Below are positions 1 to 7,658 of a DNA stretch of 50,092 bases, in pieces. How positions within the stretch are numbered: the stretch's first letter is position 1; each line of letters starts with the position of its first letter. Made by a program: the position numbers and the translations under genes. Under the pieces are notes generated by a model. It saw nothing but the letters and a program-made list of their open reading frames with translations. It ran no database searches and was not told where the DNA came from. The DNA is from Hyphomicrobiales bacterium (lineage in GTDB: Bacteria > Pseudomonadota > Alphaproteobacteria > Rhizobiales > Rhizobiaceae): the NCBI GenBank assembly GCA_900467745.1, contig UBQW01000044.1, positions 1,310 to 51,401 on the forward strand. Direction: 5' to 3'.

Positions 1-164
1 GAGGGTAGGGTGAGGGGGCTACTGGCTGGGGTCTTTCTTTTTGGGCTATCTACAACGTCCGCACATCCATTCCCGCATGGCTGGGTTGAATTCCCGGCGG
101 TTGTGGTTCCCGCCTCGCGCGCCCATATGTGAGCAGTCAATCATATGCTAGAGAAAGAAAGACA

Positions 165-332
165 ATGTCCTTCCGTCAGTCCATTCGTGATGGCTTCCTT
201 GGCCGCGCCTTTGCGATGATCGGTGCCGCGAATGCCGCCAGCGCCGCCGCCCAATCCGGCCGCCGCCCACGCGAGCGCGATCTCAACAAGCTCGGGATCG
301 ATCCGAGCCTGTTCGGCCGCATCAATCACTAA
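165..332 (+). CDS. Small DUF1127-like protein
   Basis: A 55-residue basic protein. The ATG at 165 was preferred to a GTG at 129 because a purine-rich stretch (agagaaagaaag) lies just upstream of 165. The N-terminal half is Ala-rich and possibly helical; the C-terminal part (RDLNKLGIDPSLFGRI) resembles the Arg-rich end of DUF1127 proteins, which in alphaproteobacteria are small regulators, some RNA-linked (phosphate and carbon metabolism). That assignment rests on a short match and is tentative. It is monocistronic: a strong Rho-independent terminator follows 42 bases after the stop. The other possibility is an unrelated rhizobial small hypothetical protein. Confidence 0.6.
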   Translation: MSFRQSIRDGFLGRAFAMIGAANAASAAAQSGRRPRERDLNKLGIDPSLFGRINH

Positions 333-374
333 GCTTGCAGTAGAGAAGCGGCCGTCGGTCGCTTGATATGAAAC

Positions 375-409
375 AGCCCGCAACCTCTCGGTCGCGGGCT
401 TTATTTTTG
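375..409 (+). terminator. Rho-independent terminator of the DUF1127-like gene
   Basis: A 7-bp stem AGCCCGC/GCGGGCT (375-381 with 394-400) is followed by a T-rich run ttattttt. It closes the small gene at 165-332. Confidence 0.8.
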
Positions 410-433
410 TCCGCGACGGCCGCCGCATTCTAT

Positions 434-566
434 CCCTCATCCTCGCCCTCGTGACGGGGATCCCGCCAACCCAAGTCCTTGGGTTGAAAAGAGCTCTTTA
501 GCGTCGCGGACGCGACGCTGCTGGATCCCGGCACAAGGCCGGGATGAGGGGTGAGGACGAGGCGGC
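434..566. repeat. Palindromic intergenic element with three consecutive hairpins
   Basis: Three perfect inverted repeats lie in tandem: 468-485 (AACCCAAG/CTTGGGTT), 500-519 (AGCGTCGCG/CGCGACGCT) and 525-545 (ATCCCGGC/GCCGGGAT). Around them, 434-450 (CCTCATCCTCGCCCTCG) and 541-561 (GGGATGAGGGGTGAGGACGAGG region) are roughly inverted with respect to each other, giving the whole unit a nested palindromic shape. This resembles the dispersed mosaic intergenic elements of rhizobial genomes; the copy number cannot be seen here. It may also act as the transcriptional end of the minus-strand gene that stops at 595. Confidence 0.55.
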
Positions 567-594
567 GGCTTGCCAGTCGTCAGGATCGCTCAGC

Positions 595-1710
595 TCAGGT
601 CTGCGCCTGAACCTGCTGCTCCTTTTGCGCATGCGTCTCGCCATGCGCCTGCTCTTCGGCCTGTTCCTTCCTGTTGTAGCGGATGGAGGACCAGAGCGAG
701 ATGCCGATCAGGGTGGCGCCGCCGAGGCCGGTGATGACTTCGGGGATATGATACAGCGTCTGCACGTACATGATCACCGAGAGGATCAGGATGGCGTAGA
801 AGGCGCCGTGCTCGAGATAGCGGTATTCGGCAAGCGTTCCCTTTTCCACCAGCATGATCGTCATGGAGCGCACATACATGGCGCCGATGCCGAGACCGAT
901 GGCGATGACGAAGAGGTTCTGCGTCAGCGCGAAGGCGCCGATGACGCCGTCGAAGGAGAAGCTGGCATCGAGCACCTCGAGATAGATGAAGGCGCCGAGG
1001 CCACCCTTGGCGGCGGCGCTCATCGTCTTTTGCGAGGCATCCAGCAGGCCGCCCACCACCTCGACCGCGAGGAAGGTCAACAGGCCATAGATGGCGCTAT
1101 GGACGAAGGTGCTGGCTTCCGCTTCCGGCAGGAAGGAGGAGAAGACCAGGATGAGGGCCAGCACGAAGGCGATCTCGATGCCCTTGATGGTGGCCGAGCG
1201 GGCCATCATGCGTTCAAGCCCTGCGATCCAGTGCACCTCCTTCTCGTGGTTGAAGAAGTAGTTGAGGCCGACCATCATCAGGAAGGTGCCGCCGAAGGCT
1301 GCGATCGGTAGATGTGCGTCGTTCATGATGCGGGCATATTCGGCAGGCTCGCGGGCGGCGAGAACCAACGCTTCCCATGGGCCGATCTGCGCCGCGATGG
1401 CGACGATCGCCAGCGGGAAGACGATGCGCATGCCGAAGACGGCGATGACGATGCCCCAGGTCAGAAAGCGATGCTGCCATTCCGGCGTCATCTCCTTCAG
1501 CTTGTTGGCGTTGACGATGGCGTTGTCGAAGGAGAGCGAGATTTCGAGCACGGCAAGCACCGTACAAATGAAGAAGACGGTCGCCATGCCGCCGATGGTG
1601 CCGGTCGTCTGCCAGCCAAGTGCCGCGCCGAGCGCGAGGCCCACGGCGGTGACGATGAAGGACCAGGTGAAGTAGCTGAGTGTCGATTTCGTCTTGGTGG
1701 GGGTGCTCAT
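595..1710 (-). CDS. DUF475/TerC-like integral membrane protein
   Basis: A 371-residue polytopic membrane protein with about nine hydrophobic segments. Two related acidic motifs sit in membrane segments, LEISLSFDNAI (about residues 55-65) and LDASFSFDGVIGA (about 247-259). Paired FDN/FDG motifs of this kind are the signature of the TerC/DUF475 superfamily, whose members are implicated in metal-ion (e.g. Mn) handling or tellurite resistance; no substrate can be read from the sequence. The start is well supported: GGGGAGG lies six bases upstream of the ATG on the minus strand. The C-terminus is charged and Gln/Glu-rich. No tellurite-resistance neighbours (terZABD) are present, so a housekeeping ion-transport role is more likely than a ter operon role. 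Confidence 0.85.
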   Translation of the reverse strand: MSTPTKTKSTLSYFTWSFIVTAVGLALGAALGWQTTGTIGGMATVFFICTVLAVLEISLSFDNAIVNANKLKEMTPEWQHRFLTWGIVIAVFGMRIVFPLAIVAIAAQIGPWEALVLAAREPAEYARIMNDAHLPIAAFGGTFLMMVGLNYFFNHEKEVHWIAGLERMMARSATIKGIEIAFVLALILVFSSFLPEAEASTFVHSAIYGLLTFLAVEVVGGLLDASQKTMSAAAKGGLGAFIYLEVLDASFSFDGVIGAFALTQNLFVIAIGLGIGAMYVRSMTIMLVEKGTLAEYRYLEHGAFYAILILSVIMYVQTLYHIPEVITGLGGATLIGISLWSSIRYNRKEQAEEQAHGETHAQKEQQVQAQT

Positions 1711-2152
1711 GAGCGAACCTCCCCACTGTCAGCGTTGTTTGAGAGCGTGGATACGCAAAGAGAATGCGACATACCACAACGGGCATGCGCATGAGGCATG
1801 GTGTGCTTTTTCATCGAATGAAAATCCGCCGGCTTATTTGCAGGCGGTACCGACATCACGAGAGCGCCGTAAAAACTCTCGCCAGAGGGGCCCGGCACCA
1901 GGTTGCCCGTCGGCCGATGTCTGAGGCCGCGGGATGTTCACAGAGATAGTCAAGTTCGCGGCTCAGTCAAGATCGGGCTGCTGCGCGCGATCGCTTTTAT
2001 CGGGAACCATCCGGCTCTCCGGTCGTTAGGTCCCCAGTTGCCCGACAGATGTGTCGCCGATGGGCCGCCGACTTCGGTCGCGGCGCGCTCGGTGTGTGGT
2101 TGGGAAACGGAGCCAGTGTAATGCGAAGAGTGTAACGAGAAGGGAGAGGACC
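1711..2152. other. Intergenic region without a convincing gene
   Basis: It holds the upstream region of the minus-strand DUF475 gene and the upstream region of the small gene at 2153. Short open frames exist on both strands but have no ribosome-binding site or recognisable protein character. I see no clear repeat or RNA. Confidence 0.5.
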
Positions 2153-2398
2153 ATGCCGACCCACAGCCACGTTCCAGACACCCATATTCCCGACAAGCGC
2201 ACCCAGGCGCCCGACCGCATGAAGCGGGCGAAGCCGAACCGGATGAAGACCGCCCAGGTGATGCCGCCGCATCAGGTAGATTTGACGCTGACGCCGGGCG
2301 TTCACCATGACATTCATGTGCCTGCGCATGTGACGGGCGGAGATTTGTCGCGCGAGGGGCCTATCACCAGCGACGACAAGGGCTCCGACAAGAACTGA
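2153..2398 (+). CDS. Small His/Pro-rich hypothetical protein
   Basis: An 81-residue protein starting at ATG 2153, chosen because AGGGAGAGGA lies directly upstream. Composition is His-, Pro- and Asp-rich (for example PTHSHVPDTHIPDK near the start and VHHDIHVPAHV in the middle), with no membrane segment or signal peptide, suggesting a soluble, possibly metal-binding or disordered polypeptide. I do not recognise the family. A second small frame with its own ribosome-binding site begins 27 bases after the stop, so the two may form a transcript. The chance that this is a spurious frame is real but reduced by the good Shine-Dalgarno sequence. Confidence 0.5.
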   Translation: MPTHSHVPDTHIPDKRTQAPDRMKRAKPNRMKTAQVMPPHQVDLTLTPGVHHDIHVPAHVTGGDLSREGPITSDDKGSDKN

Positions 2399-2424
2399 AT
2401 TCCAGCTGATAGCGAGAGAGACAT

Positions 2425-2586
2425 ATGACCGTGAATACCGTGCCCGTTGACCTGACCATGAAGCATGAGAGCGAGTGGCGGGCGATCCGGGTGATTGCCG
2501 TGCGCGGCGCTGAAGGCGCAACACTCGGTGCGCGTCAAAACCCGATCGTTTCCTCGAACGCGTCCCAGGAGCGGGTGAGTTCGTAG
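2425..2586 (+). CDS. Small hypothetical protein, tail overlapping the convergent phosphatase gene
   Basis: A 53-residue frame with AGCGAGAGAG just upstream of the ATG, following the 2153 gene by 27 bases. Its last 17 codons overlap the 3' end of the convergent phosphatase gene. The first 32 residues (to about EGA) have ordinary protein composition and the overlapping part looks like read-through of antisense sequence, so it may be a truncated gene whose original 3' end was lost. No family recognised. Confidence 0.35.
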   Translation: MTVNTVPVDLTMKHESEWRAIRVIAVRGAEGATLGARQNPIVSSNASQERVSS

Positions 2587-3098
2587 CGGCCGATGCCGGG
2601 GAGGGCGAAGTGGCCGAAGTAGGGGCTGAGCTGGAATTCGGCAAAGGCCTCGCTGAGCTTGCCGACGGCGCCGACATAGATGGCCGATGCCAGGCCGGTG
2701 CGGTTGGCGCCGTGTTCGCAGTGGATGAGGAGCGGCTTGGGTGCATCCGCCATCAGCTTGGCGAGGCGCTCTGCCTCGGGGATCGGCAATAGCTTCGACG
2801 AGGACATCGGGAAATCGATGAGGGTGATGCCGGCCTTTTCAGCGGCGGCCGCCTCATTGCGGTACCAGTCGGTGCGCTCCTCGTCGCGCAGGTTGACGAT
2901 GGTCTTGATGCCGTAGGTATCGGCATAGGTGGCGATGTCGGAGCCGCTTGGCTGGGCCGAGCGGTAGAGCTCGCCGGGGATGACTTCGTGGAAATTTCCG
3001 GTGAGCTGGCCGATGCCGGCATGGCCGAGGACCAGGAGCACCGCGCCCAGCGCGAGGCCTGCCGGCCACTTCAGAAATCTCAAATATTTACGCGTCAT
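2535..3098 (-). CDS. Membrane-anchored dual-specificity/tyrosine-type phosphatase
   Basis: A 187-residue protein. The catalytic signature HCEHGANRTG (residues 126-135) is the CX5R P-loop of cysteine phosphatases, with Cys127 as nucleophile and Arg133 binding phosphate. Residues 12-30 form one hydrophobic segment, so the catalytic domain is probably held at the membrane facing the periplasm. The region around YRSAQP is typical of bacterial DSP/PTP-like proteins. The ATG at 3098 was chosen over a GTG at 3155 because GAAGTGAAGG precedes it. Substrate (phosphoprotein, phosphoinositide or other) is unknown. It is transcribed divergently from the neighbouring SNase-like gene. Confidence 0.8.
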   Translation of the reverse strand: MTRKYLRFLKWPAGLALGAVLLVLGHAGIGQLTGNFHEVIPGELYRSAQPSGSDIATYADTYGIKTIVNLRDEERTDWYRNEAAAAEKAGITLIDFPMSSSKLLPIPEAERLAKLMADAPKPLLIHCEHGANRTGLASAIYVGAVGKLSEAFAEFQLSPYFGHFALPGIGRYELTRSWDAFEETIGF

Positions 3099-3390
3099 GC
3101 CTTCACTTCTCAGCCGTCGTCGTGGCTTTTCCGTCGTCTCTGTCACAGCAACCACGCCTCAAATAGGCAGCCGGATCGGGCCATGCCAGCGTTTTCGACG
3201 ACCAGCCTCTTCAACGAAACGTGAGCGGAGAGCTCTAGCGAGCAAATGGCGCGATGATGTGGCGGCGGGGGCAAAGGTAACGTGCCAAGCGAAATTTGCT
3301 GGGCGAAACCTGCGGGGGACAAATGGCGCTTGCCAACCTTTCGGAAAGGATTGCGCGGCGATAATCGGCCATCACGGGAATCGGGACGCC

Positions 3391-4140
3391 ATGGCCAAGA
3401 CAGCGACACGCCGCAAGACATCGACACGCTCGCGGGCGGGAACGAGAAAGAGCGGAGGCGGCAGCCCGCTCCCCTGGGTGGTCGTGGGTGCGCTCGCCTT
3501 TGGCGGCATCGCCGTTTATGACAACTGGAAGAGCGTGAAGCCGATGCTCGCCTCGCATGCGCCATCGGTCTCGCGGCCGGTCAGCGTGGCGAAGAACACA
3601 CGCGAGCGCGATGCGGTGCGTGAGGCCATCAAGGATACTAGCCGGGATACGGGGCCGAGGCAGACGGCGTCGATCGCGCCGGTCTCGAAGATCGTGCCGC
3701 CGGCGGCCGTGCCGATCCCGTCGTCCAAGGGGCCCGTCGCGGAAAAGGCGGAGCCGGTGTCCATCTCGCCAGTCTCCATTTCACCGGCGCAGACGCAATC
3801 CGCCAAGGCCGCCTTCGGCTATTGCGGGCAGGGCGAGCATATCAACTGCGTCGCCGACGGCAGCACCTTCTGGTACAAGGGCGAGAAGATCGTGATCGCC
3901 GATATCGTCAGCCCCGGCATCGACAATGCGCGCTGCGACGGCGAGCGCAAGGCGGGCTTCGCGGCCAAGCTCCGGCTGCTCAACCTTCTGAATGCCGGGT
4001 CGTTCTCGATGAACGCTGCCGGCCAGCCCGACAAGGGGGCAGCACCCCGCGTCATCTCGCGCGACGGTCGCTCGATCGGCGCGCAGCTGGTGGACGAGGG
4101 GCTGGCGCGCAAGCCCGGCAAGGGTGCCTGGTGCGCCTGA
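3391..4140 (+). CDS. Membrane-anchored thermonuclease-like (SNase-fold) protein, probably inactive
   Basis: A 249-residue protein: a basic N-terminus (residues 1-22, Arg/Lys/Thr-rich), one transmembrane segment (about 28-43), a low-complexity Ser/Pro/Val linker (about 55-138) and a C-terminal SNase-like domain (about 142-249) seen in DGSTFWYKGEKI and RDGRSIGAQLVDEGLAR. Staphylococcal-nuclease catalysis needs two Arg and one Glu: the second Arg is present in RDGR, but the strand that should read R-L-x-G-I-D-x-P-E reads IVIADIVSPG, so the first Arg and the Glu are missing. Six Cys in the domain may form disulfides. Related to ExoI-type rhizobial proteins; a binding rather than nucleolytic role is inferred. 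The start was set at the ATG before the basic stretch, since upstream frame overlaps the divergent gene. Confidence 0.7.
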   Translation: MAKTATRRKTSTRSRAGTRKSGGGSPLPWVVVGALAFGGIAVYDNWKSVKPMLASHAPSVSRPVSVAKNTRERDAVREAIKDTSRDTGPRQTASIAPVSKIVPPAAVPIPSSKGPVAEKAEPVSISPVSISPAQTQSAKAAFGYCGQGEHINCVADGSTFWYKGEKIVIADIVSPGIDNARCDGERKAGFAAKLRLLNLLNAGSFSMNAAGQPDKGAAPRVISRDGRSIGAQLVDEGLARKPGKGAWCA

Positions 4141-4153
4141 GGATCGTCTAGGC

Positions 4154-4633
4154 TTACTTCTGCTTCGGCGCCTTGCCGTTGGTCTTGAAGACGGCGGAGA
4201 AGGCCGTGTCCGTGCTCTTGGCGCTACATTCGATGGCGACCGGCTTGCCGTCATAAGGGTTGCCGAGCGTGCAGCTTCCTGAGACCTTGACCTGACCGGT
4301 CATCTTCTGGCCGGCGCCGGTGACCACCATATCGAGCGGCAGCGTGACGTTGCCTGCCGATGCCGGCTTGATCTTGGTGCCGTCGCCCTGGAAGCCGAGC
4401 ATCTTGCCTTCGGCGGAGAAGATGAAGGTGACCTGACCGTTGACCAGCGTGACGCTGGCGATCTCGTTCTGGCAGGGCTTGGAGACGTCGACCTTGCCGA
4501 CGACGAGCTTGCTGCATCGGCCGGCGAGCGTCAGCGCGCCGGGGGCGCCTGGGAAGTTCTGCTGTGCCGTGCCCGCTGCCTGCGCGATCGATGCCGACAG
4601 AAGTGCGCCGGCGGTCAGGATTACCAGTTTCAT
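4154..4633 (-). CDS. Exported hypothetical protein
   Basis: A 159-residue protein with a clear Sec signal peptide (MKLVILTAGALLSASIAQA, cleavage after about residue 19-20). The mature part is rich in small residues and beta-prone, with four Cys (two near C40/C54, two near SCTLG and IECSA) that could form two disulfides in the periplasm. A good ribosome-binding site (GAGGT) precedes the ATG on the minus strand. No family recognised; convergent with the SNase-like gene, whose stop lies 14 bases away. Confidence 0.75.
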   Translation of the reverse strand: MKLVILTAGALLSASIAQAAGTAQQNFPGAPGALTLAGRCSKLVVGKVDVSKPCQNEIASVTLVNGQVTFIFSAEGKMLGFQGDGTKIKPASAGNVTLPLDMVVTGAGQKMTGQVKVSGSCTLGNPYDGKPVAIECSAKSTDTAFSAVFKTNGKAPKQK

Positions 4634-4820
4634 TTCAATACCTCGTCATGCCTAATCTTAACGCCACAGCGCCGAGGCCATGACATTCTACTGTGTTCGA
4701 AATTGGTCAGCACGCTAGACTTTCAATGTCATGGCGCACAACTTCGCAGTCCAAAAAAAGCCACCAGAAATGGCTGCCGAAACCACTTTTACATATGCTC
4801 ATCCGATAATAAGACCGTCG

Positions 4821-4846
4821 CGCCCCGTGTGGGGCGTTTTGAGGGG
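4821..4846 (+). promoter_or_regulatory. Hairpin abutting the ribosome-binding site of the 4851 gene
   Basis: A perfect 6-bp GC stem (CGCCCC/GGGGCG, loop GTGT, 4821-4836) is followed by TTTT (4837-4840) and at once by the ribosome-binding site GAGGGG (4841-4846). The hairpin has the form of an intrinsic terminator, and its 5' arm CCCC could alternatively pair with GGGG of the ribosome-binding site. An attenuation or translational switch is possible; this is inference from geometry only. Confidence 0.45.
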
Positions 4847-4850
4847 AAAC

Positions 4851-5186
4851 ATGAGAAACATCACGCTGTCGGCGGTCTCCGCCATCGCATTTCTGGCATT
4901 TGCAGGCGTCTCTCACGCGGAAGACCTGGTCTTCACGCTGAAGAACGGCACCAACTCGGTGCTCACCAATTTCTACACCTCGCCCGTTGGCGTCAACGAG
5001 TGGGAAGACGACGTCTTCGGCAAGCAGGTGCTGAACCCGGGCGAAAGCATGGACATCACCATCGGCGACGGCCGCGACGTCTGCAAATACGACATGAAGT
5101 TCGAGTTCGAGGAAGGCTCCAACCTCGACACGACCACCGACACGCAGAACCTCTGCGAAATGGGCTCCTATACGATCCACGAATAA
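4851..5186 (+). CDS. Small periplasmic protein of a conserved alphaproteobacterial type
   Basis: A 111-residue protein with signal peptide (about residues 1-23, ending SHA-E). The mature part (FTLKNGTNSVLTNFYTSPVGVNEWEDD ... LNPGESMDITIGDGRDVCKYDMKFEFEEG) is acidic, beta-rich and has one pair of Cys. I recall similar small proteins in rhizobia that are often mislabelled as argininosuccinate lyase; they bear no resemblance to that enzyme. The ATG at 4851 was chosen because GAGGGG precedes it by four bases and a signal peptide follows. Function unknown. A possible terminator lies 25 bases downstream. Confidence 0.75.
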   Translation: MRNITLSAVSAIAFLAFAGVSHAEDLVFTLKNGTNSVLTNFYTSPVGVNEWEDDVFGKQVLNPGESMDITIGDGRDVCKYDMKFEFEEGSNLDTTTDTQNLCEMGSYTIHE

Positions 5187-5210
5187 GCGCTCGCGCGGTT
5201 CGCTCGACAT

Positions 5211-5247
5211 GAAGAGGTTTGGCCCATCCGCCGGGCCTCTTTTCGTT
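5211..5247 (+). terminator. Probable terminator after the small periplasmic gene
   Basis: Imperfect stem aagagg...ggccc / gggcctctt followed by ttt; it lies 25 bases downstream of the stop of the 4851 gene. The stem has a bulge, so strength is uncertain. Confidence 0.5.
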
Positions 5248-5278
5248 TCAGCGCCTGTATTACGCGAGACCGGACAGC

Positions 5279-5301
5279 AAAACGCCCCGGAGACCGGGGC
5301 G
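5279..5301 (-). terminator. Rho-independent terminator of the glycine-zipper gene
   Basis: On the minus strand a perfect 8-bp GC stem (CGCCCCGG/CCGGGGCG, loop TCT) is followed by TTTT. It lies 40 bases beyond the stop of the minus-strand gene at 5341-5703. Confidence 0.8.
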
Positions 5302-5340
5302 GTGGTTGCTGCTTGGTGCCGGGCACAATGCCTGACATCG

Positions 5341-5703
5341 TTAGCGGCAGACGCGGATGCTTTCCATGTGGTAGCCGCCGTCATAGGCGTTCTGCACCTG
5401 GCGGTCCTCGAACCAGCAACGCGGCGGGGGCGGCGGTGGCGGATCGATGTAGCGCGGGCCGGAATTGCCGTTGGCAATCGCACCGCCGATCAGGCCGCCG
5501 ATAACACCGGCCGCAAGACCACCGGCGATGACGGCGCCATCATTGTGGTGGTGGCGGCGCGGTGGTGGCGGCTGGTCGCGGTAGCCATAGCCCGGCGGGC
5601 GACGGTCGTAATACTGCGCCATTGCCGGCGCGGTGGTCGCCAGGACGCTGCTGAACGTGGTTGCGGCAACCACGGCGTACAGAGCCATCTTCTTCATTCG
5701 CAT
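5341..5703 (-). CDS. Exported glycine-zipper protein, Pro-rich
   Basis: A 120-residue protein: signal peptide (about 1-29, ending AMA-Q), a Pro/Tyr/Arg/His-rich segment (YYDRRPPGYGYRDQPPPPRRHHH), a glycine-zipper hydrophobic stretch (GGLAAGVIGGLIGGAIANG, about residues 61-79), a run of eight prolines and a C-terminal CWFEDRQVQNAYDGGYHMESIRVCR with two Cys. This layout matches small outer-membrane/periplasmic glycine-zipper proteins common in rhizobia. A second ATG (5697) is two codons in; GGAG upstream serves either. Function unknown; probably envelope-associated. Confidence 0.75.
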   Translation of the reverse strand: MRMKKMALYAVVAATTFSSVLATTAPAMAQYYDRRPPGYGYRDQPPPPRRHHHNDGAVIAGGLAAGVIGGLIGGAIANGNSGPRYIDPPPPPPPRCWFEDRQVQNAYDGGYHMESIRVCR

Positions 5704-5877
5704 GCGTCTCCGTTAAGATCGAGAGGCTCGATAGCCACTCAACATGCCCAGAAGATGGCATTGGTTGGCTTAATGGATTCTGAACGAGGTTGGGGAGTGG
5801 ATGCGGTATTTTAGGGGATCGCTTTTTAGCATTCCTGGCAGGTTCTCCGGCAAGCTGCACGGATCCCTGAAACGAAG

Positions 5878-5907
5878 AAGGGCTCAGCGATCTCTCGCTA
5901 AGCCCTT
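5878..5907 (-). terminator. Terminator downstream of tRNA-Val
   Basis: On the minus strand, AAGGGCTTAGCGA pairs with TCGCTGAGCCCTT (one mismatch), giving a long stable stem 22 bases beyond the tRNA CCA end; the tail cttcgttt is only moderately T-rich. Confidence 0.65.
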
Positions 5908-5928
5908 GACTATTCAGTCTAATCTGGA

Positions 5929-6003
<75 letters not shown>

Positions 6004-6086
6004 ATCCGATGTCGGCGCATAGACCACAAACCTATTTGGCCGTCAATAGGCCTTTTTCAGATTTGTGACATGGGCCCACAGAACCC

Positions 6087-6449
6087 TTAGGCCGCAAGCA
6101 TTTTATTGACTTCGTCAACGAGGTCGCGGAGGTGGAAAGGCTTGGAAAGGACCTTCGCGTCCTTCGGTGCCTTCGAATCAGGATTGAGTGCCACGGCCGC
6201 AAAGCCGGTGATGAACATCACCTTGAGGTCGGGATCGAGTTCGGTGGCGCGGCGCGCCAGCTCGATGCCGTCCATTTCGGGCATGACGATATCGGTGAGA
6301 AGAAGGGAAAAGGGTTCTTCGCGAAGGCGGTCGTATGCGCTGGCGCCGTTGTCGTAGGACAGGACCTTGTAGCCTGCCTTTTCGAGCGCCTTCACAAGGA
6401 AGCGGCGCATGTCGTTGTCGTCTTCTGCAAGAAGTATCTTCTGAGTCAT
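6087..6449 (-). CDS. cpdR: CpdR-type single-domain response regulator
   Basis: A 120-residue stand-alone receiver domain. Acidic pocket Glu9-Asp10-Asp11, phospho-acceptor Asp53 (LLTDIVMPEMDG), Thr81 and Lys103 (SKPF) are all present. Sequence and length fit CpdR of alphaproteobacteria, the adaptor that in its unphosphorylated state directs ClpXP to cell-cycle substrates and to PdeA; phosphorylation comes through the CckA-ChpT relay. The protein ends in Leu-Ala-Ala, as expected of CpdR, whose two terminal alanines allow its own turnover by ClpXP. It is divergent from the N-formylglutamate amidohydrolase gene, an arrangement I recall from other rhizobia. No accessory output domain is present. 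Confidence 0.9.
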   Translation of the reverse strand: MTQKILLAEDDNDMRRFLVKALEKAGYKVLSYDNGASAYDRLREEPFSLLLTDIVMPEMDGIELARRATELDPDLKVMFITGFAAVALNPDSKAPKDAKVLSKPFHLRDLVDEVNKMLAA

Positions 6450-6636
6450 TATCCAGACCGCTGATCAGTGGAATTTATGCGTGAGTATTGGTCATTTACA
6501 CTAGATTTCGGCCGGTAAACAACCGGTGAAGCGCCTGTGCAAAGCGTCATCCCCATGAGATAGTATGGACTTGGCGGCCTTCAACTGGCAACATGGGCGA
6601 GATAGCTGCCTGCCAGCATGGTTAAGAGGGAAACAG

Positions 6637-7518
6637 GTGGACGAGATTCCCGCGTACGAGCTTTTTGAGATACGGGAACCCGCGTCGCATACCATTCCAT
6701 TCGTCTACAATTCCCCCCATAGCGGCCGCATCTATCCACCCGAGTTCATCGCGCAATCCAGATTACAGGGGATTTCGATCCGCCGATCGGAAGACCATTA
6801 TGTCGACGAGCTGTTTTCGGCGGCAGGCGCGCTAGGCGCGCCGCTTCTGCTCGCCAATTTTCCGCGCGCCTATCTCGATGTCAACCGCGAGCCCTACGAG
6901 CTTGATCCGCGCATGTTCGACGGGCTCCTGCCTGCCTACGCCAATATCAATTCGTTGCGCGTGGCCGGAGGTCTCGGAACCATCCCCAGGATCGTTGCCG
7001 AGAACATGGAGATCTACGCGCGGCGCCTGCCGGTGCAGGAGGCGCTCGATCGCATCGAGGCGGTCTACAAGCCCTATCACGCCGCTCTGCGCCGGCTGAT
7101 CGCACGCACGCATGTGCAGTTCGGCTTCGGCGTGTTGATCGACTGCCACTCGATGCCGGGCAATATTCGCGTCGCAGGCGCCACCTCGCGGCCGGATTTC
7201 ATCATCGGCGACCGCTACGGCACCAGCGCCTCGGCGGAGCTGTCGCGCATGGCCGTCAGCATTTTCGAGGAGATGGGTTTCGCCGCGATCCGCAACAAGC
7301 CATATGCCGGCGGCTTCATCACCGAGCATTACGGCCGCCCCTCGCGGGGCCTGCACGCGCTGCAGATCGAGGTCAACCGCTCGATCTATGTCGACGAGGT
7401 GACGCTCGAGCGCCGCGCCGATTTCCCGCTCGTGGCCGCCGCGATCACCTCCTTCATGCGCCAGATGGCGGACTACGTCGCCAAGTTCGCCGGCGATACG
7501 GCGCTGGCGGCGGAGTAG
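6637..7518 (+). CDS. N-formylglutamate amidohydrolase family protein
   Basis: A 293-residue protein from a GTG at 6637, preceded by AGAGGG; an upstream ATG at 6565 in frame adds 24 residues without family character. Motifs typical of the FGase/HutG-like family are visible: YNSPHSGR near the start, RRSEDHYVDEL, LDVNREPYELDP, IDCHSMPG and EVNRSIYVDE. His and Glu/Asp residues in these are the expected zinc ligands. The family hydrolyses N-formyl-L-glutamate to formate and glutamate (last step of one histidine degradation route), although members outside hut operons may act on other N-acyl amino acids. No hut genes are adjacent, so the precise substrate is open. Confidence 0.88.
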   Translation: MDEIPAYELFEIREPASHTIPFVYNSPHSGRIYPPEFIAQSRLQGISIRRSEDHYVDELFSAAGALGAPLLLANFPRAYLDVNREPYELDPRMFDGLLPAYANINSLRVAGGLGTIPRIVAENMEIYARRLPVQEALDRIEAVYKPYHAALRRLIARTHVQFGFGVLIDCHSMPGNIRVAGATSRPDFIIGDRYGTSASAELSRMAVSIFEEMGFAAIRNKPYAGGFITEHYGRPSRGLHALQIEVNRSIYVDEVTLERRADFPLVAAAITSFMRQMADYVAKFAGDTALAAE

Positions 7519-7658
7519 GGCGGTTTTCCGAGCGCGTTCGAGCGCGCCGTATTCCAACGCAGTATAGCTGTCGTGAAGTTGCGGTAGGTTGCCTGTCACG
7601 GCGGCGAGTTTTTCGTGCCTCCGCGCCTGTGACGGTTCCGGCCTGTTTCCAACCCGAC

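Noticed and set aside
1764..2121. Short plus-strand frames between the DUF475 gene and the 2153 gene
   Set aside because: No ribosome-binding sites and no protein-like composition.
2980..3390. N-terminal extension of the SNase-like protein
   Set aside because: It would overlap the divergent phosphatase gene and adds basic, domain-free sequence; the ATG at 3391 starts a plausible membrane protein.
5209..5814. 201-codon plus-strand frame across the glycine-zipper gene
   Set aside because: Antisense to a clear signal-peptide gene with its own terminator; composition artefact.
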